NCBI GenBank assembly: GCA_946496415.1
Contig: CAMMGP010000065.1
Span: 1 to 6,736 of the forward strand
Origin: an uncultured Clostridia bacterium
Lineage (GTDB): Bacteria > Bacillota > Clostridia > Christensenellales > Aristaeellaceae
Length of the DNA: 6,736 bases
Reading direction: 5' to 3'
Shown here: positions 1 to 5,680 of the stretch, piece after piece
Position numbering within the stretch: the stretch's first letter is position 1
How the letters are laid out: each line of letters opens with the position of its first letter
Translations under genes and position numbers: made by a program
The notes under the pieces: generated by a model
What the model was told of the DNA's origin: nothing
The model's input: only the letters and a program-made list of their open reading frames with translations
Databases searched by the model: none

Positions 1-138
1 GCCTATCTGGCGGCCTGCGGCGAGCCCCGGGAGGCGGCGGCGGTGGAGACAGCCGGCTGGTTCGACAAAAGCGGCCCGACGCTGGGCGACTTTGCCGACC
101 TGCTCGTCGTGCGCGAAGTGGAATTGCCCGAGGGGTAG
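1..138 (+). CDS. C-terminal end of an unidentified protein (5' end outside window)
   Basis: The frame starting at base 1 is open for 45 codons and ends in TAG at 136-138. Nearly every codon ends in G or C, as in the clear genes of the window, and the frame stops shortly before a hairpin terminator; both support real coding. The visible tail has an Ala/Glu-rich stretch followed by GWFDKSGPTLGDFADLLVV and an acidic end, with no membrane segment. I do not recognise the family from so short a piece. The gene is convergent with the response regulator gene and appears to share a terminator with it, so it is probably not functionally linked to that operon. Confidence 0.65.
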   Translation, partial: AYLAACGEPREAAAVETAGWFDKSGPTLGDFADLLVVREVELPEG

Positions 139-163
139 GCAGTCTAATACCGCCCAAAAGACA

Positions 164-191
164 AAAGCGGCCGGCCCTTGCCGGTCGCTTT
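164..191. terminator. Bidirectional hairpin terminator between convergent genes
   Basis: Bases 164-175 pair with 180-191 in a 12-bp stem (one G-T pair at 170/185) around a 4-nt loop. On the minus strand the stem runs into TTTTGTCTTTT, a good U-rich tail for ending the sensor operon. On the plus strand the stem itself ends in TTT, so termination of the partial gene ending at 138 is likely but weaker. It lies 25 nt past the plus-strand stop and 13 nt past the minus-strand stop. Confidence 0.8.
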
Positions 192-204
192 CGTCTGCCC
201 CTGC

Positions 205-1812
205 CTACGACCCCTGCGCCTCCCTGCGGAAGTCGCGCGGCGTCATGCCGGTGTGCTTTTTGAACAGATAGCTGAAATAGTGGGGATCGTTGTAGCCCAC
301 GGCGTAGGCGATGTCGCTGGAGCGCATCTGCGTGGTGCGCAAAAGTTCCTTGGCGCGGTTCATGCGCAGTTCGGTGAGGTATTCGGTAAACGTCACGCCC
401 ATCTCCTGGGAAAAGATGGTGCAAAAATGGCTGTTGGACATGCACACATGGCTGGAAACGTCGTTGAGGGTCACGCCGCTGTTCTGATATTCGCGGGCCA
501 GATAGGCGCGGGCCTTGTTGATGACGGCGTTGTAGCGCGTGGCGGACTGCTCCTCGCGGAAGGCGATGGCCTTTTCCAGCACTTCGCGGGCCAGGGGGAT
601 GACCTCCTCCGGCTCGGGCGCGGAGGAAAAGAGGTTGTCTTCCCAAAGCTTGGCGTCTATGACCTCGCGCGGCTCGCCGCCGGCCTCCTTGATGATGCGG
701 CTGGCGGCCATGAGGATCTCCACATAGAGGAAGTTGACCATCATCACCGAATGGATGGCTGCCGAGCCCATGGAGGCGATGTAGTCCTTGAGGATGCCTT
801 CCACGTCCTCGCGGTTGGCGTATTGCAGCCGTTCGGAGAGGGGCGAGACGTCCAGATTGATGGCCGGTGCGGCCGGGGGCAGGGCCTCCATATCGCGCAC
901 GCCCATGATGCGGCGCTTCTCCGCGTCGCTGGACAATTCCATGGCGCGGCGCACGCGCTGGGCGGAATGGCAGGAGCGGGGCAGCTCGGAAAGGCTTTCC
1001 ACGGCCTCGCCGATGCACATGTGGGCGCTCTTGCCCGTGGCGCGCTCCACCTCGTAAAGCGCCGCCTGGGCAAAGCCGTAGGCGCGCTCTTCCAGGTCCT
1101 CGTCGCTGTCGCCGAGCACGATGAGGGCGAAAGCCCCCTGCGCCTCGCAGGCGTGCACGGCGTCGCCCGAGCCGTCGGCCAGGCGGTAGAGGGCGCTCTG
1201 CGCCAATGTGCGCCCTTCCTCGCCGCCGCGCGGACAGGCGAGGATCACCAGATAGCGCCTGGCCAGCAGAGAAAGGTTCAGCGCCCGCGCCCGCTCAAGC
1301 AGGCTCTGCACGTTTTCCTCGCCGCGCACGCCGCTGAGGGCCTCGGAAAGCAGCTTTTCGCGCAAAAAGGCCGAGGAGGAGGCCAGCTGCCGCTTGATGC
1401 GCAAAAGGTCGGCCTGCGCCCGGCGCTCCTCGCGGATGCGGCCGGCGATGCGCTCCAGCACTTCCAAAAGCTCCTGCGCGCTCACCGGCTTGAGCAGGTA
1501 TTCCTTCACCCCCAGGGAGATGGCCTGCTGGGCATAGGCGAAATCGTCATAGCCGGAGAGTATGACGATCTGCACCCACGGCATGGTGTGGGAAACGGCC
1601 TCGCACAATTGCATGCCGTCCATAAAGGGCATACGTATGTCGGTGATGAGTATATCCGGCTTGACGTCCTGCATCATCTGCAGGGCGATCTCCCCGTCCG
1701 GGGCCTCGCCGGCGAGGGAGAATTCGCTGCCGCCGTTGCCCTCCCAGGGGAAGCTGTTGCGTATGTTTTCGCGGATGACGATCTCGTCGTCCACCAGAAA
1801 GACCTTATACAT
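205..1812 (-). CDS. Response regulator, receiver plus AraC-type DNA-binding domain (YesN-like)
   Basis: A 535-aa cytoplasmic transcription regulator, the output partner of the kinase encoded just upstream. Receiver domain at about residues 1-123: acidic pocket D8/D9, phosphoacceptor D58 in the TDIRMP motif, S86 at the switch position and K108 in LLKP. A helical linker follows. The middle region (about 145-310) includes GEAVESLSELPRS near 269-280, typical of the degenerate GGDEF-like domain in YesN regulators. The AraC/XylS DNA-binding domain fills residues 430-535: first helix-turn-helix about 448-472, second about 498-525, with the usual Y-F-S-Y-L-F-K-K-H-T-G-M-T-P signature. Length and order fit the family, and all phosphotransfer residues are present. 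The ATG overlaps the end of the kinase gene by 8 nt. AAGGAGA (minus strand, 1823-1829) sits 10 nt before it, inside the kinase gene, so translation is probably coupled. Family assignment is secure; target genes are unknown. Confidence 0.95.
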   Translation of the reverse strand: MYKVFLVDDEIVIRENIRNSFPWEGNGGSEFSLAGEAPDGEIALQMMQDVKPDILITDIRMPFMDGMQLCEAVSHTMPWVQIVILSGYDDFAYAQQAISLGVKEYLLKPVSAQELLEVLERIAGRIREERRAQADLLRIKRQLASSSAFLREKLLSEALSGVRGEENVQSLLERARALNLSLLARRYLVILACPRGGEEGRTLAQSALYRLADGSGDAVHACEAQGAFALIVLGDSDEDLEERAYGFAQAALYEVERATGKSAHMCIGEAVESLSELPRSCHSAQRVRRAMELSSDAEKRRIMGVRDMEALPPAAPAINLDVSPLSERLQYANREDVEGILKDYIASMGSAAIHSVMMVNFLYVEILMAASRIIKEAGGEPREVIDAKLWEDNLFSSAPEPEEVIPLAREVLEKAIAFREEQSATRYNAVINKARAYLAREYQNSGVTLNDVSSHVCMSNSHFCTIFSQEMGVTFTEYLTELRMNRAKELLRTTQMRSSDIAYAVGYNDPHYFSYLFKKHTGMTPRDFRREAQGS

Positions 1813-3247
1813 CGCTCGCCTGTCTCCTTACCGGCAGTATGAATTCCACGCGCGTGCCCTCGCTGTCGCTGTGTATGCGCAGCCCCTGCTTGATGCCGTA
1901 GTAGAGGCGGATGCGCCGGTCGACGTTGGAAAGGCCGTAGCCGGCGCTGGCGTCCTCCTCGCCGAGGCTGGAGATCACTTCAAGCAGCCGCTCCTCGGTC
2001 ATGCCCGGGCCGTTGTCGATCACGGCGAAGTGCAGCTGTTCGCCCTCGCGCCGCCCCACCACGCGCACCTTGCCGCCGCGGCGGCGGAACTTGATGCCGT
2101 GGTAAATGGCGTTTTCCACCAGCGGCTGCAAAAGCAGTTTGAGGATCAGCCCTTCCTGCGCCTCCTCGGGCACGTCGATCTCGTAATCGAGTATATCGCG
2201 GTAGCGCACCTTCTGGATGGTGAAATAGCCGCGCAGGTGCTTTAATTCCTCCGCCACCTCGATCCAGTCGCGCCCCTGCGAGAGCGAGATGCGGAAAAAG
2301 TCCGACAGGGCGCGGGTGATGTGCACCACCTCGTCCGTGTTGCCCGATTCCGCCAGCCAGACGATGGCGTCCAGCGTGTTGTAGAGGAAGTGGGGGTTGA
2401 TCTGCGCCTGCAGGGCGCGCAACTCGCTCTTTTTGAGGTTTTCCTGCTCGCGGCGGCTCTGCTCCATCAGTTCTTCCAGCCGGCCGGCCATGACGTTGAA
2501 ACTCTCGGTGAGGTTGGAAAGTTCGGCAACGCGCGTCTGCGGGGCGCGGGCGCGCAGATCGCCCGCCGCCAGAAGGCCGGCGAAGTGCTCCAGTTGCCCG
2601 ATGGGCGCGCGGATAGCGCGCGAAAGCCCCCGCTGGGCGTATACGGACAGCGCCAGCGCCAGCACAAGCAGGGCGAATTCCAGCAAAAGCGATATGACCA
2701 TCATGCGGTTGAGCGCGGCGCTTTCCTCAATGGCGTCGTCGATCTCCACGGCGATGTAGTTTTCCAGCATCTCCGCCACCAGCGCCGCCACGTCGCGAAT
2801 CTCCTCCAACTTGGCTTCGTTGTCCACCACGGGCGCGCCGCCCTCGATCTGCTGCCCCAATTCCACCACTTTTTCGCGCAGCGTGTCCATGGCGCGGCGC
2901 GCGGCGGTCAATTCCAGCTGGTTGGGGCCGATCATGGAGCCCATGAGCACGTCCAGTTCCACGTTGACCTCGTGGATCATCTCAAAAAGGCGCACGTCGT
3001 CAAAGGCCTCGTAGCCGGCCACGGCGCTCCAGGCCTCGTCGGGAATGTCCACGGCCACTTTGGGCTTTAAGTCGCCCACCTGGCCCATATGGGCGATGAT
3101 GGCGTTGTAGCGCATGTTGTTGGAGAGCATGGCGGCGATGGAGACGATGGCCGGCACCACCAGCAAAATCACGAGCACACGAAACGACAGCCGCAGGCGG
3201 CGGCTGATGCTCTCCACCGTGCTCAGGCGGCGAAACAGGCGTTGCAT
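1805..3247 (-). CDS. Membrane sensor histidine kinase, LytS/YesM type
   Basis: A 480-aa inner-membrane kinase that should phosphorylate the regulator encoded immediately downstream. Order of parts: cytoplasmic basic N-terminus, membrane segment about 23-42, extracytoplasmic region about 43-181, second membrane segment about 182-204, HAMP linker about 205-257, short coiled coil, His_kinase domain with phosphoacceptor H286 in QINPHFLYN, and the ATPase domain with N-box LVENAIYHG (376-384), G1 box DNGPGM (411-416) and G2 box GYGLSNV (436-442). All catalytic motifs are intact. The outer region is about 140 residues, looks mostly helical, has no cysteines and is not a sensor domain I can name; it could dock the neighbouring binding protein. 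The start lies 3 nt after the stop of the binding-protein gene behind only a weak G-rich sequence, suggesting translational coupling. The 3' end overlaps the regulator gene by 8 nt. Confidence 0.95.
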   Translation of the reverse strand: MQRLFRRLSTVESISRRLRLSFRVLVILLVVPAIVSIAAMLSNNMRYNAIIAHMGQVGDLKPKVAVDIPDEAWSAVAGYEAFDDVRLFEMIHEVNVELDVLMGSMIGPNQLELTAARRAMDTLREKVVELGQQIEGGAPVVDNEAKLEEIRDVAALVAEMLENYIAVEIDDAIEESAALNRMMVISLLLEFALLVLALALSVYAQRGLSRAIRAPIGQLEHFAGLLAAGDLRARAPQTRVAELSNLTESFNVMAGRLEELMEQSRREQENLKKSELRALQAQINPHFLYNTLDAIVWLAESGNTDEVVHITRALSDFFRISLSQGRDWIEVAEELKHLRGYFTIQKVRYRDILDYEIDVPEEAQEGLILKLLLQPLVENAIYHGIKFRRRGGKVRVVGRREGEQLHFAVIDNGPGMTEERLLEVISSLGEEDASAGYGLSNVDRRIRLYYGIKQGLRIHSDSEGTRVEFILPVRRQASDV

Positions 3248-3250
3248 AGG

Positions 3251-4255
3251 TCAGTACCCCCGGGGCGGTATGTCCATCAGATCTTCGTCGAACTCGGTGA
3301 AGGCGCGCTCCTCCGGGTTGGTGACGCGGGGGATCTCCTCGCCCGCGGCCAGCTTCTTGGCAAGATCCATGATGATGTCGCCCAGCATCGGCGTGCACTC
3401 CACCACGCAGTTGATCTTGCCCTCCTGCAAAAAGTCGATGGCGGCCTGTTCGCCGTCCACGGTGATGATGATCACATCCTCGCCCGGCCGCAGCCCCGCC
3501 TCCTCGATGGCCTCGATGGCGCCAAGGGTCATGGCGTCGTTGTGGGAAAAGAGCACGTCGATCCTCTCGTGGCGTTCAAGCATCTCCTGCATGCATTCCT
3601 TGCCCTTGGAGCGGAGGAAATCGCCGGACATGGTTTCGACGATCTCAAAGCGGGGATCGCCCGCAATACATTCGCGGAAGGCCTCGCCGCGCTGCTGCAT
3701 CGGCGAGGAGGAGGGCGTGCCGGACAGTTCGACGATCTTGAGGTCGGTCAGCCCCTCGCGGTCGGCCTTTTCCACTAGAAATTCGCCCGCGCGCCGCCCC
3801 TCGGCGAGAAAGTCCGCGCCCACATAACCCACGTAGAGCGAGGGGTCCTCGGTGACGATGAGGCGGTCGGTCAAAAGCACGGGGATGCCCGCGTCCTTGG
3901 CCTCCTGCAAAACCGTGTCCCAGCCCTGCTCGACGATGGGGGCGAAGGCGATGACGTCCACCTGATAGGCGATGAAGGAGCGAATGGCCTTGATCTGGTT
4001 TTCCTGCTTCTGCTGGGCGTTGTCGAACATCAGCTGTACGCCGGCGCGCTCGGCGGCCGCCTGTATATCCAGCGAATTGCCGATGCGCCAGGCGCTTTCC
4101 CAGCCGAGCTGGGAAAAGCCCAGCAGCACCGCGTCCTCCGCCGGCTCTTCCTCCGGTGGATTTTCCCGCGGGGCGCAGCCGGACAGCGAGAACGGGAGCA
4201 GCGCGAGCGTCAAAAGAACCGCCCAAAACAGCGTGGCTCCGAAACGTGGGCGCAT
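3251..4255 (-). CDS. YtfQ-like sugar-binding lipoprotein, probable sensor component
   Basis: A 334-aa periplasmic-binding-protein type 1 (Peripla_BP_4) lipoprotein. The signal peptide (hydrophobic about 8-23) ends in lipobox LSGC with lipidated C27, then an acidic Pro/Glu linker (31-41), so it should be anchored on the outer face of the membrane. Mature motifs match the galactofuranose-binding protein YtfQ as I remember it: GFSQ (46-49), ES-WR (53-57), QQKQENQIKA (81-90), DR (130-131), SGDF-RSKGKE (210-220), HND (238-240), VDG (266-268) and the terminal GY. The chain looks full length. The ATG has GGGAGGG (minus strand, 4262-4268) 6 nt before it. The gene leads an operon with a histidine kinase and regulator and no permease or ATPase gene, so a sensing rather than transport role is inferred. 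The ligand is a guess by similarity: a furanose hexose, otherwise another monosaccharide. It could also serve a transporter encoded elsewhere. Confidence 0.9.
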   Translation of the reverse strand: MRPRFGATLFWAVLLTLALLPFSLSGCAPRENPPEEEPAEDAVLLGFSQLGWESAWRIGNSLDIQAAAERAGVQLMFDNAQQKQENQIKAIRSFIAYQVDVIAFAPIVEQGWDTVLQEAKDAGIPVLLTDRLIVTEDPSLYVGYVGADFLAEGRRAGEFLVEKADREGLTDLKIVELSGTPSSSPMQQRGEAFRECIAGDPRFEIVETMSGDFLRSKGKECMQEMLERHERIDVLFSHNDAMTLGAIEAIEEAGLRPGEDVIIITVDGEQAAIDFLQEGKINCVVECTPMLGDIIMDLAKKLAAGEEIPRVTNPEERAFTEFDEDLMDIPPRGY

Positions 4256-4261
4256 GAGGAT

Positions 4262-4268
4262 CCCTCCC
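4262..4268 (-). promoter_or_regulatory. Ribosome binding site of the binding-protein gene
   Basis: The minus strand reads GGGAGGG here, 6 nt before the ATG at 4255-4253. It supports that start and sits at the end of a short leader of roughly 30 nt from the predicted promoter. Confidence 0.75.
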
Positions 4269-4294
4269 GCGATGAAAAGATCTTCTGTAACTCT

Positions 4295-4323
4295 ATTTTA
4301 ATGGTTTCGGAGCCAAATTGCAA
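4295..4323 (-). promoter_or_regulatory. Predicted sigma-A-type promoter of the sensor operon
   Basis: On the minus strand, TTGCAA (4318-4323, -35) is followed after exactly 17 nt by TAAAAT (4295-4300, -10). Each hexamer differs from the consensus at two positions (-35) or one position (-10). The predicted start near 4288 gives a leader of about 30 nt. The site lies downstream of the previous unit's terminator, so the binding protein, kinase and regulator form their own transcription unit. An AAGATCTT palindrome (4277-4284) falls just past the predicted start. Confidence 0.7.
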
Positions 4324-4347
4324 GCGTGTTTCCGCGCGGAGATAACA

Positions 4348-4377
4348 AAAACGCGCCCGAAAAAACGGACGCGCTTT
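4348..4377 (-). terminator. Intrinsic terminator of the paralogous exported-protein unit
   Basis: On the minus strand, bases 4377-4366 pair with 4359-4348 (12 bp, with two G-T pairs) around a TTTTTT loop. The 3' side of the stem runs into TTTTTGTTAT. It begins 12 nt after the stop of the second paralog and ends before the next promoter. Confidence 0.85.
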
Positions 4378-4388
4378 GCGGGGGCGGC

Positions 4389-4958
4389 TCAGGCGCGCCG
4401 GATGACGGCGCTGGCGATGGCCGCCTCAAGCGCCTCCGCGCTGCTCGCGTAGAAGCCGAAAACGTAGCCGGCGTGCTCGCCCAGATCCAGAAGCAGGAAC
4501 GCCTCATGGATGCGCGTTTGCATCTCTATCCCCAGCGGCGTGTAGTCGGCGTCCATGGTGGCGTAGATAGCGAGGCTCTCGCCGGAAGCGTCGTAGGCGG
4601 CAGAGAGCAGTTGTATGTTGTCGACGCTCAGGCCCTGCGCGCGCTCGAGTTCCGCGGCGTAGTCCACATAGGCCCGCGCCAGCGTGTCCGCGTCCACCTG
4701 GGAAAAGGAGAGGGAAAAGTCGTCGTCCATCCAGCGGATGTTGTAATTGGTGGTGAAGTCGGCCGTCGCGTCGTAATCCGGATAGCAGGCGAAGAAGGGG
4801 GCGTTCTCCGTTTTTTCCGCCTGTTGCACGACGGCCCCGGCGGGCACTTCAAGGGTGAAATCGCCAAAGTCGTAGACCGTCGCCTCAGCGGTGAGCTCGG
4901 CAAGGGCGGCGGGGCAGAGGCAGAGCAGACAGAGAAGCAGGCAGAAAATTCGTTTCAT
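4389..4958 (-). CDS. Small exported protein of unknown function, paralog 2
   Basis: A 189-aa protein with a signal peptide: basic MKR, a Leu/Cys-rich core (about 4-15) and a type I cleavage site after ALA (about residue 20), leaving an acidic mature domain. The CLCP sequence in the core is not a good lipobox. The mature part begins with YDFGDFTLEVPAGAVVQ, has YNIRW, DFSLSFSQVDAD and a YDASG turn, and ends with a helix-like Ala-rich segment. This alternating pattern could be a PsbP/Mog1-like alpha-beta fold, which is only a guess. It aligns with the protein encoded directly upstream, almost without gaps and with a little under half of mature residues identical. AGGAGG (minus strand, 4967-4972) lies 8 nt before the ATG. 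The two genes are 34 nt apart and should be one transcript. I do not recognise a named family. Confidence 0.85.
   Translation of the reverse strand: MKRIFCLLLCLLCLCPAALAELTAEATVYDFGDFTLEVPAGAVVQQAEKTENAPFFACYPDYDATADFTTNYNIRWMDDDFSLSFSQVDADTLARAYVDYAAELERAQGLSVDNIQLLSAAYDASGESLAIYATMDADYTPLGIEMQTRIHEAFLLLDLGEHAGYVFGFYASSAEALEAAIASAVIRRA
4905..4958 (-). repeat. 54-bp direct repeat over the signal peptide, copy 2
   Basis: These 54 bases, ending exactly at the start codon, are identical to 5515-5568 (offset 610). They encode the first 18 residues of the second exported paralog. With one mismatch at 4904 the match extends to 4897. Confidence 0.95.
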
Positions 4959-4992
4959 CGTTCAGACCTCCTGAAAACGGGGGCGCGGCGGC

Positions 4993-5568
4993 TCAGGCGA
5001 GTTTCATGGTGTCGGCGCAGGCGACGAGCGCCTCCAGCGTCTCCGCGTCGCGGGCGCTGAAGCTGAAGATATAGCCCGCCTCGTCGCCCAGATCCATGTA
5101 CATCTGCACCTGATGCAGCGTGAGCTGCAGATCCAGACCCGCGCCGGTATAGTCCAGATCCATGGTGATATAGTAGGAGAAGTTGTTGCCGCTTTCGTCA
5201 TAGTCGGCGGCGAGGAGCGTGACATTGGCCGCCTCTACGCCCATCGCGGCAAACGCGGCGAGGTTGGTGTTGATCTGCGCCTGCGCCAGCGAATTTGCGT
5301 CCGTCTGCGCAAAGAGCAGGGAAAAGTCCTGCGGTACCCAGACGATGTTGTAGTTGTCGTTGAAGGCCTGCGTGGCATCGTAGTACGGGTAGACGGCGAA
5401 GAAGGCTGCGCCCGCGGTCTTTTCCCCCTCCTGCACCACGGCCCCGGCGGGCACGTCGATGGTGAAATCGTCAAAGTCGTAGGTCACCATACCCCCCGCG
5501 GGATCTTCGGCAAAGGCGGCGGGGCAGAGGCAGAGCAGACAGAGAAGCAGGCAGAAAATTCGTTTCAT
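4993..5568 (-). CDS. Small exported protein of unknown function, paralog 1
   Basis: A 191-aa exported protein, first of a tandem pair. The frame is open further upstream to 5766, but the start at 5568 is preferred: AGGAGG (minus strand, 5577-5582) lies 8 nt before it, a signal peptide begins there, and the longer form would read through a promoter and a terminator. The signal peptide has the same MKRIFCLLL core as the neighbour, with predicted cleavage after AFA near residue 20. The mature domain is acidic and parallels the neighbour: YDFDDFTIDVPAGAVVQ, YNIVW, DFSLLFAQTDAN, YDESG and a closing Ala-rich helix. No catalytic motif or metal site is evident. The role is unknown; presumably it acts at or outside the cell surface. 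A PsbP/Mog1-like fold is possible but not shown. Confidence 0.85.
   Translation of the reverse strand: MKRIFCLLLCLLCLCPAAFAEDPAGGMVTYDFDDFTIDVPAGAVVQEGEKTAGAAFFAVYPYYDATQAFNDNYNIVWVPQDFSLLFAQTDANSLAQAQINTNLAAFAAMGVEAANVTLLAADYDESGNNFSYYITMDLDYTGAGLDLQLTLHQVQMYMDLGDEAGYIFSFSARDAETLEALVACADTMKLA
5515..5568 (-). repeat. 54-bp direct repeat over the signal peptide, copy 1
   Basis: Identical to 4905-4958, ending at the start codon of the first paralog. The RBS core ACCTCCTGA (plus-strand reading, 5576-5584) also matches 4966-4974 at the same offset, while the 8 bases between RBS and start differ. Confidence 0.95.
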
Positions 5569-5576
5569 TCCCGGAA

Positions 5577-5582
5577 CCTCCT
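5577..5582 (-). promoter_or_regulatory. Ribosome binding site that fixes the start of paralog 1
   Basis: AGGAGG on the minus strand, 8 nt before the ATG at 5568-5566. The in-frame upstream start at 5766 would make this site internal, so it decides for the shorter 191-aa protein. Confidence 0.85.
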
Positions 5583-5603
5583 GATGAAAATACTCCCGCC
5601 TCC

Positions 5604-5632
5604 ATTGTAACAGCCGCGGCGAAAAAAGGCAA
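5604..5632 (-). promoter_or_regulatory. Predicted sigma-A-type promoter of the exported-protein pair
   Basis: On the minus strand, TTGCCT (5627-5632, -35) is followed after 17 nt by TACAAT (5604-5609, -10). The predicted start near 5597 leaves a leader of about 28 nt. The -35 lies in the T-rich tract just behind the upstream terminator hairpin, so the spacer between the two units is very compact. Confidence 0.7.
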
Positions 5633-5639
5633 GTAAAAT

Positions 5640-5663
5640 GCGCGCCCGAAGGAACGAGCGCGC
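5640..5663 (-). terminator. Intrinsic terminator of the transporter gene
   Basis: On the minus strand, 5663-5655 pairs with 5648-5640 (9 bp, with one T-G pair) around a TTCCTT loop, followed by ATTTTACTTG and a later T6 run. It starts 17 nt after the transporter stop. The tail is interrupted, so it may be less efficient than the hairpin at 4348-4377. Confidence 0.7.
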
Positions 5664-5680
5664 CTGTGGACAGCCAAAAA

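Noticed and set aside
1..204. A further minus-strand gene continuing the sensor operon to the left
   Set aside because: A strong hairpin with a U-rich tail follows the regulator stop, and the plus-strand frame over 1-138 has the codon pattern of the window's real genes.
178..1842. A 554-codon open frame on the plus strand, opposite the response regulator gene
   Set aside because: It is antisense to a gene with intact receiver and AraC domains. Its translation is rich in His, Gly and Ala with no recognisable motif, has no convincing RBS and begins inside the terminator hairpin. Long antisense frames are expected in GC-rich genes.
2321..3778. Several plus-strand open frames of 200-250 codons opposite the kinase and binding-protein genes
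   Set aside because: All are shadows of strongly supported minus-strand genes, with His/Arg-rich translations and no domain signature.
4905..4958. Possible lipobox (CLCP) in the exported paralogs
   Set aside because: The residues before the cysteines do not fit the usual L-A/S-G/A-C pattern, and a good type I cleavage site (ALA or AFA) follows.
4326..5610. Plus-strand open frames opposite the two exported paralogs
   Set aside because: The minus-strand reading has signal peptides, consensus RBSs, a promoter and paralog conservation. The plus-strand frames have none of these and overlap the terminator.
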